DNA of 26,375 bases from CAWHPS01 sp963831235 (GCA_963831235.1 CAWHPS010000013.1:1-26375); one strand, 5' to 3'; positions 9,000 to 17,069 are shown, numbered from the stretch's first letter. Numbers and translations: made by a program. The notes: generated by a model from the letters alone, not told the origin.

Positions 9000-9983
9000 A
9001 TGAAAAATAAAAAAGCAATGTTAAAAATAAAGATTGCTCCCTTATCCAAAAAACTGGTTAATAAAGTGGCCGCTCTTATGAAGAAATGTTTTCCTGCCAT
9101 TAACCGATACCCGCACTCTCCTCATAATTGGAACGGCATACCATTTACCGGTAAATTCATTGAATCACGGACGCTTGCAAAGAAAGACTTTGATCCCAAT
9201 GGTTCTTTTGTGTGTTTAGAAAAACAACGCGTGATTGGCTTTGCCCTCGCTGTTATAGGTAAAGGCATTGAGCCTAAAACCGGGTTTTTAGAAACACTCG
9301 CTGTTGATCCACGCTCACGAAGACAGGGAATCGGGACCTCTCTACTCGCAAAAGCTGAATCCTATTTTACAAAAAATGGTGTGAGAAAAATAAGTCTGGC
9401 AGGCGAAATGATTGGCGGCATGCCTGTTAATGAAGACAGTATTCCATTCATGTTCAATAGAGGCTACAGGAGTTATGAATATGGTTTGTTACAATCAATG
9501 ACACAGGACACCACCCAGTTCGTTTTAGACCCATCAATACCTGCACTTCGCCAAAAACTTGAGGCCAATGGCGTAACAATCAGATTTCTCGAACAAAATC
9601 AAATCGATAAAACAGAACAATATCTTAGGATAATTTTCCCGGACTGGGCAGGCGGAGTCGCTACTTACCTGAAAGATGTCCAAGGGGCAAAAATGCTTAT
9701 TGCACTGAGGGGCGAGGATATCGTAGGACATGCAGGCCCTTACAGCATCACCGAATCCGTTTATGGAAATTTCAATTCAATCGGAATAAAAAAGGAAGAG
9801 AGAGGCAATGGGCTTGGTCTGGTACTTTTCCAGCTCATGTGCGCGGAGCTTAAAAGCATGGGAGCACAATCGACATCTTTGACAGTGGGACAGGCAAGCC
9901 GTGCCCGGGAAATATACCAAAAGGCAGGATATCGGGTACGGTATGTGATGGATTATAAAATCACAAAAGATTTAGTTCTTTAG
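9000..9983 (+). CDS. Double-domain GNAT acetyltransferase, copy 1
   Basis: A 327-residue protein with two GNAT folds. In the first half, FLETLAVDPRSRRQGIGTSLL (from about residue 97) contains the acetyl-CoA-binding R/Q-x-x-G-x-G motif. In the second half, SIGIKKEERGNGLGLVLF (about 263-280) is a second such motif, and the protein ends in AREIYQKAGYRVRY, the usual GNAT C-terminal strand. A good GGAGG site lies 7 nt before the ATG, 12 nt after the PLP-enzyme stop, so it is the last gene of the main operon. GNAT enzymes transfer acetyl groups to amines; acetylation of an operon intermediate or self-protection are both possible. A paralogue sits at 10563-11558. Confidence 0.82.
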   Translation: MKNKKAMLKIKIAPLSKKLVNKVAALMKKCFPAINRYPHSPHNWNGIPFTGKFIESRTLAKKDFDPNGSFVCLEKQRVIGFALAVIGKGIEPKTGFLETLAVDPRSRRQGIGTSLLAKAESYFTKNGVRKISLAGEMIGGMPVNEDSIPFMFNRGYRSYEYGLLQSMTQDTTQFVLDPSIPALRQKLEANGVTIRFLEQNQIDKTEQYLRIIFPDWAGGVATYLKDVQGAKMLIALRGEDIVGHAGPYSITESVYGNFNSIGIKKEERGNGLGLVLFQLMCAELKSMGAQSTSLTVGQASRAREIYQKAGYRVRYVMDYKITKDLVL

Positions 9984-10046
9984 GTTATTTGCACCCAATA
10001 GAAATTATCAAAGAAATAGCTGTATCCCCCTTCGAGAAAGACCTTT

Positions 10047-10550
10047 CTTAAACTTATTTGGCGGTGTTCCGGATTGGATTGTGATTCCTATTGGAGTAGG
10101 TCCTCTCTTGGTCGGATGTTATAAAGTGTTCAAAGAGCTTTTGCTCGCAGGATTGGTCTCCAAATTACCCCGCAGGCGTTCAGGCGTGCAACTGCTCCCC
10201 AATTGTTCGCGCATTTGAAGAAAACGCAGCAGATGTCCGTCCGTGGGAAAACCGGATACGATTGCAGGCGGAATAGCTAATCTTTGGCCACCTATCCGAA
10301 TGACGGCACACGCACCTTGAAGACCATCAGGGAGTCCAATGGAATGGCAATCGGGGTTGATGGCAGTTCCATTATTGAATCAATTAAACTATTGTCAACA
10401 TTTGAGGGGATTCTGGCTGAAGCGGCAGCCGCCACTTCAATTACCGCAGCGGCCAGAATGATTTACAATTGCATAACAGGAAAGAATGAAAGTATAATTT
10501 GTGTGGTGACTGGTCATGGTTTTAAGGACTTGTCAAAAATCATTAAATAA
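10047..10550 (+). pseudogene. Decayed 3' fragment of a second threonine synthase-like gene
   Basis: This stretch aligns with 8483-8987 of the PLP-enzyme gene. It reads VPDWIVIPIGVGPLLVGCYK at first, then loses frame after a short deletion near 10175. More indels follow near 10245-10290 before the last 88 residues recover an open frame ending in VVTGHGFKDLSK. It lacks the zinc ribbon, the PLP lysine and the whole N-terminal half, so it cannot encode a working enzyme. The 60 nt just before it (9984-10046) match nothing I can identify. Several independent lesions, unlike the single indel of the upstream copy, mark this as a true and older pseudogene left by a tandem duplication. Confidence 0.85.
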
Positions 10551-10562
10551 TGGAGGTTTTTG

Positions 10563-11558
10563 ATGAAAGGGAAAAGAACAATGCCTAAAATTAAAATAGT
10601 TCCGCTTACCGGAAAATTGACAGAAGAAACCGCTGTTCTTATAAAAAAATGTCTTCCTGCCATAAATCGGTATCCGCTTTCTCCCTGGAATTGGGATGCC
10701 ACACCCTTTACAGGTAAATTTATTGAATCACGCACAATAGCAAAGGAAGCCTTTGATCCTGAGGGTTCCTTTGTCTGCATTACTGATAAACATGTTATCG
10801 CGTTCGCTCTTGCTGCTATCAATAAAAGCGGCGATACGAAAACCGGTTTTCTCAGCGCGCTTATTGTTGCTCCCGGATCACGAAGACAGGGACTCGGATC
10901 ATCATTATTACAAAAAGTTGAAACCTATCTTGCAAAACATGGCATAAACAAGATTAATTTAGGTGGCGCAAACCCGCTTACTCTTATTGGTGGAATGCCT
11001 ATTAATGAAGATAGCATTCCATTCATGTTTAACAGAGGTTACAGGAGCTATGAACCCGGGCTTTTACAATTAATGACACAGGACACCACCCAATTCAATC
11101 TAAACCCGACAATACCTGCTCTGCGCGAGAAACTTGAGACAAAAGGAGTGACAATCTGTTTTTTTGAGCAAAAGCAGCTTGAGAGAGCCGAATCCTATTT
11201 CAAGAAACACTTTCCGGATTGGATAGGAGCAGTTGGCGCCCTGAAAGAAAATCCTCCGCTTGACATGCTGGTCGCAATGAGAGGTGAAGAGATCGTAGGA
11301 CACTCGGGACCATTCGCAGTTGTCAAATCCTGCCTTGGAGGATTCAATTCAATGGGAATAACCAAAGAAGAAAGAGGCAGCGGCCTTGGGGTGGCGCTCT
11401 TTAACCTCATGTGTTCCGAGCTTAAAAACCGTGGCGCACGTTCAATATCATTGACTGTTGAACAATTAAACAACCCTGCACTGGAAATATACATAAAGGC
11501 CGGATTCCGTGTGCGGTATGTGGTGGATTATAAAATCACAAAAGACCTTGGACAATAG
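10563..11558 (+). CDS. Double-domain GNAT acetyltransferase, copy 2
   Basis: A paralogue of the GNAT gene at 9000, with the same two-domain plan. The first acetyl-CoA motif is GSRRQGLGSSLL near residue 110 and the second is ERGSGLGVALF near 280. The ending, IYIKAGFRVRYVVDYKITKDL, is almost identical to copy 1. An in-frame TTG lies one codon upstream at 10560, but the ATG at 10563 has a strong GGAGGT 5 nt before it and is preferred. Copy 2 carries a small insertion (NPLTLIG, around residue 142) absent from copy 1. Both copies stay open and conserved while the linked PLP fragment decays, so selection seems to keep the second acetyltransferase. Confidence 0.82.
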   Translation: MKGKRTMPKIKIVPLTGKLTEETAVLIKKCLPAINRYPLSPWNWDATPFTGKFIESRTIAKEAFDPEGSFVCITDKHVIAFALAAINKSGDTKTGFLSALIVAPGSRRQGLGSSLLQKVETYLAKHGINKINLGGANPLTLIGGMPINEDSIPFMFNRGYRSYEPGLLQLMTQDTTQFNLNPTIPALREKLETKGVTICFFEQKQLERAESYFKKHFPDWIGAVGALKENPPLDMLVAMRGEEIVGHSGPFAVVKSCLGGFNSMGITKEERGSGLGVALFNLMCSELKNRGARSISLTVEQLNNPALEIYIKAGFRVRYVVDYKITKDLGQ

Positions 11559-11648
11559 CCGAAAGAAGCGTCGTTATTCCGAATCCATCTATTTGACAAT
11601 GCATTGGGATATTCAACATACAAAAAGCTATTAAAATAATTCGAAGAA

Positions 11649-12038
11649 TCAGTGTTTCGTGTATGGAATCAACACATTCTCGAGCATGGGGAAATGTTTT
11701 TTATTCAGAGTAACCAATTCAGCATTGATTTTAATTGCAGTTGCCGCTATAACAGCATCCGCCAGTCCTATGCCATGACTTTTAGAATATATCCGGAAAA
11801 GCTCTCCCGCATGAATGGCAATATTCTCGTTTAGCGGGATTAACTCAAACGCCTTTGAGAAATCAGACAAAGCGGTTTTCTCCTTTTCATTCCGGATACC
11901 GCTATACAATTCCGCCAACGTCAGTACAGACAGGGTCATCCGGCATTTTTGGGATTGCAGAAAACCGGTGGCAGATCCATACCCCCGCAAGGCATCAATA
12001 ATGACATCCGTATCAAACAACAGGTTTTTATCAACCAT
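11649..12038 (-). CDS. VapC-type PIN-domain toxin
   Basis: A PIN-domain ribonuclease of about 129 residues. The acidic metal-binding positions are visible: LLFDTDVIID near the N terminus, TLAELYSGI near residue 42, and GLADAVIAATA near 95, followed by LVTLNKKHF. VapC toxins cut tRNA or rRNA and are held inactive by their antitoxin. An alternative start 12 nt upstream (12050) adds four residues and has a weak AAGGA site. The ATG at 12038 is preferred because it overlaps the antitoxin stop as TAATG and gives the usual short lead before the first Asp. Convergent to the GNAT gene; no clear terminator is seen between them. Confidence 0.88.
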   Translation of the reverse strand: MVDKNLLFDTDVIIDALRGYGSATGFLQSQKCRMTLSVLTLAELYSGIRNEKEKTALSDFSKAFELIPLNENIAIHAGELFRIYSKSHGIGLADAVIAATAIKINAELVTLNKKHFPMLENVLIPYTKH

Positions 12039-12268
12039 TACCGTTTCCATGAATTACGTAATTCCTTGGCGCTTGGCAAATCCTCCCGGTTTTTAAAGAG
12101 CCCAAAACCCCGTTTCAGAAAAGACAAACGGTTGGTGGCCGGCATGGAGTCAATGAGTTTATCAACCGCCTCGCGAATAAGATCGCTTTGCTTTCTCCCT
12201 AATCGGTGTGAGAGACTCTTAAGGTGATTGTGCTCGCCATCCGTCAGATAAATTTGCGTTCGTACCAC
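12038..12268 (-). CDS. Ribbon-helix-helix antitoxin partner of VapC
   Basis: A 76-residue protein starting MVRTQIYLTDGEHNHLKSLS, a typical ribbon-helix-helix DNA-binding strand and helix, then RKQSDLIREAVDKLID as the second helix. The C-terminal tail (RLSFLKRGFGLFKNREDL) would wrap the toxin. The start is GTG, 5 nt after a strong AGGAGG-like site. The stop codon overlaps the toxin start, the normal antitoxin-first order. Such antitoxins repress their own operon, and an AT-rich imperfect palindrome lies directly upstream. The cognate toxin is adjacent, so the family assignment is mutually supported. Confidence 0.85.
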   Translation of the reverse strand: MVRTQIYLTDGEHNHLKSLSHRLGRKQSDLIREAVDKLIDSMPATNRLSFLKRGFGLFKNREDLPSAKELRNSWKR

Positions 12269-12280
12269 GATTCCTCCGTG

Positions 12281-12300
12281 ACAATGTATATGTATAATGT
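12281..12300 (-). promoter_or_regulatory. Candidate promoter/operator of the toxin-antitoxin pair
   Basis: A 20-nt AT-rich block, ACAATGTATATGTATAATGT on the plus strand, is an imperfect palindrome (about 14 of 20 positions symmetric) 13 nt upstream of the antitoxin GTG. It is rich in TATA-like hexamers that could serve as a -10 on the minus strand. Its position suits self-repression by the ribbon-helix-helix antitoxin. This is inference from symmetry and location; no -35 of good quality was found. The rest of the 280-nt gap up to the peptidase gene shows nothing I can name. Confidence 0.35.
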
Positions 12301-12548
12301 ATGTTTATATCTTAAGATAAATCAACTCTTTTTTCAGGGTATTGATACAGGCGCCAAAATCACCTGACCTGCCTGACGCAACGAAAGCCCACCAATAAAT
12401 CGGTACGATCAGGCGCAAAATCGGACATTACTGCTGTCCGTATTATTATTTCACCCAGCCCAACCCAACAGTCACCACAAATAAAGTATAAAGGAGCACA
12501 TTCGAATCGAGAAAACAATTACAACGCATATGATAAAACGGTAAGGAA

Positions 12549-14501
12549 TTATAAAAGACATAGCCTCCGCATATATACTTTTCCACCAACCATCACTTTA
12601 AGAAAATAAATGCCGTCAGGGATTAGTGTGGGACGCCATTGAATGTGATCAAGTTTTAATTTACTCAAATCAGCTACCTTTCGGCCTTTCACATCATAGA
12701 TATCAACAGAAGCGTACTGCGAAATATTCTTGCAATTAAAAACTATATGGAGATAGGACGAAAAGGGATTCGGATAGGTTGAAAATAGACTGGTTGTCAC
12801 AAGTAAAGGTGTTTCAATGGTTGACAATAGACTATCAATAACCAAAACAGTATCTATCATACCTCTCTGATATTGCATCAAACAGTGGAGGTATGAAACC
12901 TGATTAAGATCGTTAAGCGGCATTTGAAAGGTAAATGTGTTTTCATGACCGGTGATAACGAACGTATCTTCATGTTGCCATTTCATTATCGGGGATCGGT
13001 TGTAGAGCACGGCTGGAATATAAGTATTGGGGTATTGGTCAACAACCCCCTCACCCTTGGCATAAGCCGTCAATATGGCAATTAGATTGGAATTAACTGA
13101 CCCATCAACCATACAATCAAACTTCAATTGCATGGAATCTGATTTTTGCGATATTGTGAATTTATTCAAGGTTCCCATTCTACGGAAAAGCCTCAATGCA
13201 GGATCTCCAACAAAACCATAACCGGGCCCCCAAACAGACTTCCTTGCGGCGCGGAATAATTTTGCCACACTGCTATTACTGCTGCAGAATAAAGATCGAT
13301 ATAGGTTTGATCTGATTTTCATTATCGTCCATACATCCAAAGGTTTATATCCTCCAATACCACAGCAAACCAAACCAGGTGAATCAAACAGCATGGCCAC
13401 CACAAAGCTGTTACGCAGATTCTGAGAATTCGAAGGAGTTAACATATCATCAGTGCCGCCTAATGTATTACACGCCAATGCATCCATAAAAAATGCTCCC
13501 CTGGCATTTTTTAAATGCAGCGAATCCCTGGGATACTGAATAAGAGCCTCACCGGTAAATTGAGAGATACCACCATGACCGAACAATGAAACTATACCAG
13601 GACATTTATTAAAGCCATCATACATCAAGTTGACTATCGTGTCCTGTGTAACAGGGTGGGTAAAAAGAGACGGAAATGAGCCTTCATAAAACTTAATAGG
13701 TATTGTATATCCATTGTTAACGCTGTCCTGAAATGATTCAGCGTCCCTTAAATGATATAGCGGGTCCGGGAATGTATCCGATAAATCATCATCAACAATA
13801 TAATACTGCTGTAAACGATTTTCATAAAAGGCTGTGGCGGTATCCCAGGTAATTGTCTTATTGACAAATTGCCGGACATCCGCAACAGACATGGCAGGGA
13901 CCCTGCCGACACATGGCCTTACAGTATCAATGACAGGCGTTACGGCACTTGTATCTATGATAATGGAATCCAATGAATAATAATCATCATTCGGCTGATA
14001 AATGGTGTTGATTAAAGTATCACGGGAAGTTGATGAACCGTTATTAATTCGTGATCGCCATAGGCTACTATCCGATCGATAAATATAAGGTACTCCTGTA
14101 AGTTCGGGAAAATATGGTACAATTGCATTGGGGTGTTCCTTGCTTTCGCCAAGATATCCGCCCCCCAATAGCAAAATATACCTGGGCTCTTTTTGCCAGT
14201 TCTCATAAGCATATCTGAGAAACGAATGTATCTTTTGATGAGGCCATTTTTCAGAAGGAAATGCGGCATATATACTATCGACGATAGCGATTCCGGGGCT
14301 TTCAATTTCATCATAGTTCCAATTAAGGCGATGATCAAGGAGCCGTGAGATTTCGGTAACAAAACTGTCAGTGGTTATTACCAGATAATCGTAATGGTTT
14401 GATTTGTCTTTTAAATCAGTAATAATATACCGACTATCAGGAAATACCATCCCTGACAGCAACCCAAATGCAAAAGCAACAAACCATTTATTGATTAACA
14501 T
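12549..14501 (-). CDS. Secreted C25 (gingipain-like) cysteine peptidase with T9SS sorting-like tail
   Basis: From the ATG at 14501 the product is 650 residues, beginning with a signal-peptide-like MLINKWFVAFAFGLLSGMVF. An ATG at 14555 would add 18 residues before it and hide the signal. The peptidase region carries YDYLVITTDSF, FLRYAYENWQKEPRYILLLGGG and CVGRVPAMSVADVRQFVNKT, typical of family C25. The catalytic pair is visible: His in LFGHGGISQF (about residue 309) and Cys in MDALACNTLGG (about 344). The last ~75 residues form a sorting-like domain with YPNPF, VDIYDVKGRKV and GIYFLKVMVGG. It is therefore expected to cross the outer membrane by type IX secretion. The gene stands alone; its substrate is unknown. 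Confidence 0.85.
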   Translation of the reverse strand: MLINKWFVAFAFGLLSGMVFPDSRYIITDLKDKSNHYDYLVITTDSFVTEISRLLDHRLNWNYDEIESPGIAIVDSIYAAFPSEKWPHQKIHSFLRYAYENWQKEPRYILLLGGGYLGESKEHPNAIVPYFPELTGVPYIYRSDSSLWRSRINNGSSTSRDTLINTIYQPNDDYYSLDSIIIDTSAVTPVIDTVRPCVGRVPAMSVADVRQFVNKTITWDTATAFYENRLQQYYIVDDDLSDTFPDPLYHLRDAESFQDSVNNGYTIPIKFYEGSFPSLFTHPVTQDTIVNLMYDGFNKCPGIVSLFGHGGISQFTGEALIQYPRDSLHLKNARGAFFMDALACNTLGGTDDMLTPSNSQNLRNSFVVAMLFDSPGLVCCGIGGYKPLDVWTIMKIRSNLYRSLFCSSNSSVAKLFRAARKSVWGPGYGFVGDPALRLFRRMGTLNKFTISQKSDSMQLKFDCMVDGSVNSNLIAILTAYAKGEGVVDQYPNTYIPAVLYNRSPIMKWQHEDTFVITGHENTFTFQMPLNDLNQVSYLHCLMQYQRGMIDTVLVIDSLLSTIETPLLVTTSLFSTYPNPFSSYLHIVFNCKNISQYASVDIYDVKGRKVADLSKLKLDHIQWRPTLIPDGIYFLKVMVGGKVYMRRLCLL

Positions 14502-14683
14502 TTTTGAAAAATCTTTTCCGGATTTTATCTTAATCGGTTCTAATATAATCGGCACAATACAATCAAACCAATTGCTCCAAACCTGCCGAATCTTTAAGTC
14601 TTCCGCTTGCCTTTTTATTCTTCTTTAAATCGCCTTTTCCGATATTCGCAAAATTTACCCCATCCAAAACAGCCTGTTCCCTG

Positions 14684-14723
14684 TAGTGAATCTACTTTTT
14701 GGATGCAAGTCACGTCAATATAT
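14684..14723. repeat. Direct repeat, copy 1, beside the 3' end of the ATPase gene
   Basis: Forty bases starting TAGTGAATCTACTTTTTGG match 16156-16195 in the same orientation with five mismatches. This copy ends 5 nt from the ATPase stop codon. Read on the minus strand, both copies contain TTGACG and, 18 nt later, TAGATT, which resembles a weak promoter. No other copy was noticed in the window. The remaining sequence between the peptidase start (14501) and the ATPase stop shows no gene. Confidence 0.8.
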
Positions 14724-14728
14724 GTTGC

Positions 14729-16006
14729 TTATGGCAGCAACGTCAGCAGTTTTTCTGCAGAAATAACCCATGCCGATGGAGAAACCTTGCGGAAAATATT
14801 GGGACGGTTCACTACCTGGATGAGCGGGGCATTGGTCTGCGCAGCAAGGTTCAGCGATGGCCTGGATATATCCGTATCACTTTCTTTGGCCTCCACACAC
14901 AGCATGGGCCGTCCATCTTTGGTAATCAGGAAATCTACCTCGCTCCCGTCAAAGTTTCGCAGAAACCAAAGCCCATAATCGCCGAAGGCTCTGTCGCTAT
15001 AAACAATACAGGCTTTTAGAAGATGCGATGCAACAAAGTTTTCAAACAGCCCCCCTGACCCCGGTACCGCAGTCCAATCCGCAAGGTAACCTTTGGGTTC
15101 CTTGCGTAAAGTACGGTGCACGTGCTTGCTCCAGGGGCGAATAAGGTAAGTCAGCCAGAGGGTTTCCAAAACATGGATGCTGTTTTTTATTACGTTGTGG
15201 TTGGTTTCAAGATCCCTGGCAAGACTGGCCAATGAGAGCGGGCTTCCGATCCGGGACGGCAGGAGAAATACGAGACGTTCCATGCGATCCAAATCCGGTA
15301 CTTTGGAGAGATCGCGAATATCCTCACGCACAAGAAGCGAGAGATAGTCCTGCCGCCACTTGCGCAAGAAACGGTCTGATGATCGCATGAACGGCTCAGG
15401 AAAACCGCTGTAATGCATCAGATGTTCCAAAGCCTCACGAAGCGATACTGATGATATACCTGATGCAGTCTGCTCAAAGGCATGTTCAGAAAGTTGCCCC
15501 TCCTTGCATAAAAGATCAAGCAGAGGCTTTTGCCATGGCTGCCGTGCGCCAAGAACCTCGGAAAGAGAGAGTGGGAGCATATGGTAATGGATATAACGTC
15601 CCACCAACGAATCTCCGCTTTTCCGAAACCATTCAAGCCGTGCACTGCCAGTGACGATGATGCGTACCTCTTTGTCCACGGAATCGTACACTCCCTTGAG
15701 AATGTCCTTCCATTTGTGGCGCTTGTGGATTTCGTCGAAGACGGCAAGAAAGGATCCACCTTTACGCTCTTTCAGAAAAAAGAAGGGGTCTTCTGCATAG
15801 GCGCGCCTAATGGACGGATTGTCCCAATTGCAATAAACACCATTCTGACTCCCATTGAGAAATGTTTTGACCATAGTGGTCTTTCCCACCTGTCTGGGAC
15901 CAGAGACAAACAACATTTTTCCCTCACCCAGTTCGGGGTCAAATAGGTATCCGGAGATCGACCTTTCCGGCAAAGATTTTGCAGCATTCTGATTCTTCTT
16001 TTCCAT
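14729..16006 (-). CDS. AAA-type ATPase with DUF4143 C-terminal domain
   Basis: A 425-residue protein of the common ATP-binding/DUF4143 family. It has a Walker A motif at about 36-43 (GPRQVGKT), Walker B near 87-92 (LAVFDE) followed by IHK, and a sensor-like TGSARL near 119-124. The characteristic GDSLVGRYIHYHMLPLSLSE follows. The C-terminal part (FENFVASHLL, then VDFLITKDGRPMLCVEAK) resembles a PD-(D/E)XK nuclease-like fold, as noted for DUF4143. The family is abundant and patchily distributed; its cellular role is not established. No Shine-Dalgarno site precedes the ATG. The gene lies between two 40-bp direct repeats and behind two palindromes, which suggests a self-contained acquired cassette. 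Confidence 0.85.
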   Translation of the reverse strand: MEKKNQNAAKSLPERSISGYLFDPELGEGKMLFVSGPRQVGKTTMVKTFLNGSQNGVYCNWDNPSIRRAYAEDPFFFLKERKGGSFLAVFDEIHKRHKWKDILKGVYDSVDKEVRIIVTGSARLEWFRKSGDSLVGRYIHYHMLPLSLSEVLGARQPWQKPLLDLLCKEGQLSEHAFEQTASGISSVSLREALEHLMHYSGFPEPFMRSSDRFLRKWRQDYLSLLVREDIRDLSKVPDLDRMERLVFLLPSRIGSPLSLASLARDLETNHNVIKNSIHVLETLWLTYLIRPWSKHVHRTLRKEPKGYLADWTAVPGSGGLFENFVASHLLKACIVYSDRAFGDYGLWFLRNFDGSEVDFLITKDGRPMLCVEAKESDTDISRPSLNLAAQTNAPLIQVVNRPNIFRKVSPSAWVISAEKLLTLLP

Positions 16007-16044
16007 GTTTTTTATATAAAATAACTAAAGTCGCCTCTCGTGTC

Positions 16045-16080
16045 AAATTAATATGCCATTAATTTACACGCGTGCAAATT
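16045..16080. promoter_or_regulatory. Two adjacent palindromes upstream of the ATPase gene
   Basis: AAATTAAT-ATGCC-ATTAATTT (16045-16065) is a perfect 8-bp inverted repeat. It runs into a second palindrome at 16061-16080, AATTTACACGCGTGCAAATT, which is symmetric except for one pair. Both lie 40-75 nt upstream of the ATPase ATG on the minus strand, inside the repeat-bounded unit. Such paired symmetric sites usually bind a dimeric regulator. No regulator gene is adjacent, and no function is proven. Confidence 0.45.
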
Positions 16081-16155
16081 ACCATACCATTGAATATTCA
16101 CGAAATATGTCGGGGTTGGGTTGTTCTGCAAAATACTTTTAATCTTAAATTTGCA

Positions 16156-16195
16156 TAGTGAATCTACTTTTTGGGTACAACTCGCGTCAAGATAT
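16156..16195. repeat. Direct repeat, copy 2, upstream of the ATPase gene
   Basis: The partner of 14684-14723: 35 of 40 positions agree, with the first 19 bases identical. It lies about 150 nt upstream of the ATPase start and about 40 nt from the channel gene's stop, so the pair brackets the ATPase gene and its leader, giving a unit of about 1.47 kb. On the minus strand it holds TTGACG, an 18-nt spacer and TAGATT, so it could supply the promoter for the ATPase gene. Confidence 0.8.
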
Positions 16196-16235
16196 CGCCT
16201 TTAATTCATCACAAACCTATTGACACTGAAGAAGA

Positions 16236-17069
16236 TTACAAATCCTTTTCACTCTTTCCGAATAGCATCATGATTTGCCGAATCCTATTCGGATGAATCA
16301 GCACAATAAACATTCCCCCCACGATATTTCCAAGAGTAACCGGAATGATATTCGAAAACATGACATAATGTTCTGACATTGGTATTCCTTTGGCAAAAAA
16401 GCCGGCTGGAATAAGATACATGTTCGCAACACAGTGTTCGAACCCGGATGCGACGAATATCATGATTGGCAGTATGCAGCAAAATATCTTTGAAACAACG
16501 TCTTTTGCAAAATAGGTTATGATAATTGCAAGCACAACAAGCATATTGCAAAACACGGCTCTTATAAATGCGGGCCAGAATGGAAGCGCCATTTTGGCCT
16601 CAGCGACCTTTATTGCTGTCTGGCCAAGCGTATTTATCGCTTCCGGTGTTCCATATATATTCGCTGTGGAAAGTAGTAATGCAAAAAGATATGAACCCAC
16701 AAAATTTCCAATATAAACAACAACCCAGTTTCGAAACATTTTTTTGAGTGAATAGAGCCTGGTTATCGTGCCCACAATCATTGCAACATTGCCGGTAAAA
16801 AGCTCTGCGCCGGCGATGATGACAAGCACAAGTCCGACGCTGAAAACAGCGCCTGCCACGATTTTTCCCATGCCCTGGTCGAGAGCCACCAGGGCTCCGT
16901 GTCCGCCGAAGCTTATATACAAGCCGGCCAGAACACCAAGCACGAAAAGCTGCCATACTTTTGTGTTTGCCTTCTTGACCCCAAGCACGGAAATTGTCTT
17001 TTGTACCTCATTTACCGTAAGTTTCGGGTCATATTCAGACCCCATAACAGACTTTGTATCAGAAGGCAT
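16236..17069 (-). CDS. Formate/nitrite transporter family channel
   Basis: A 277-residue membrane protein with about six hydrophobic segments, the size and plan of FocA/NirC-type pentameric channels. Family signatures are IIAGAELFTGNVAMIVGT near residue 85 and the second-repeat VASGFEHCVANMYLIPAG near 205, which line the pore in the FNT family. A hydrophilic N-terminal segment of about 35 residues precedes the first helix. FNT channels pass formate, nitrite, hydrosulfide or lactate/acetate; the sequence alone does not settle which. An AGGAA site lies 6-7 nt before the ATG. The gene begins 17 nt after the epimerase stop, so both are probably transcribed together. Confidence 0.9.
   Translation of the reverse strand: MPSDTKSVMGSEYDPKLTVNEVQKTISVLGVKKANTKVWQLFVLGVLAGLYISFGGHGALVALDQGMGKIVAGAVFSVGLVLVIIAGAELFTGNVAMIVGTITRLYSLKKMFRNWVVVYIGNFVGSYLFALLLSTANIYGTPEAINTLGQTAIKVAEAKMALPFWPAFIRAVFCNMLVVLAIIITYFAKDVVSKIFCCILPIMIFVASGFEHCVANMYLIPAGFFAKGIPMSEHYVMFSNIIPVTLGNIVGGMFIVLIHPNRIRQIMMLFGKSEKDL

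Noticed and set aside
781..9983. Ectoine degradation or NAD biosynthesis cluster
   Set aside because: An M20 deacylase, aminotransferase and NadX-like gene are compatible in part, but ectoine hydrolase, succinate-semialdehyde-type dehydrogenase, NadA and NadC are absent and the sugar-active genes are unexplained.
9984..10046. Possible small gene or continued duplication between the first GNAT gene and the decayed PLP fragment
   Set aside because: No start with a ribosome binding site and no similarity to the corresponding part of the first PLP gene could be seen.
12269..12548. RNA gene or riboswitch in the gap between the peptidase and the antitoxin
   Set aside because: Apart from the AT-rich block near the antitoxin there are only short scattered repeats of CAGGCG type and no convincing long stem.
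15418..15946. Open frames on both strands within the DUF4143 ATPase gene
   Set aside because: The ATPase frame carries Walker motifs across this region; the others show no domain and overlap it fully.
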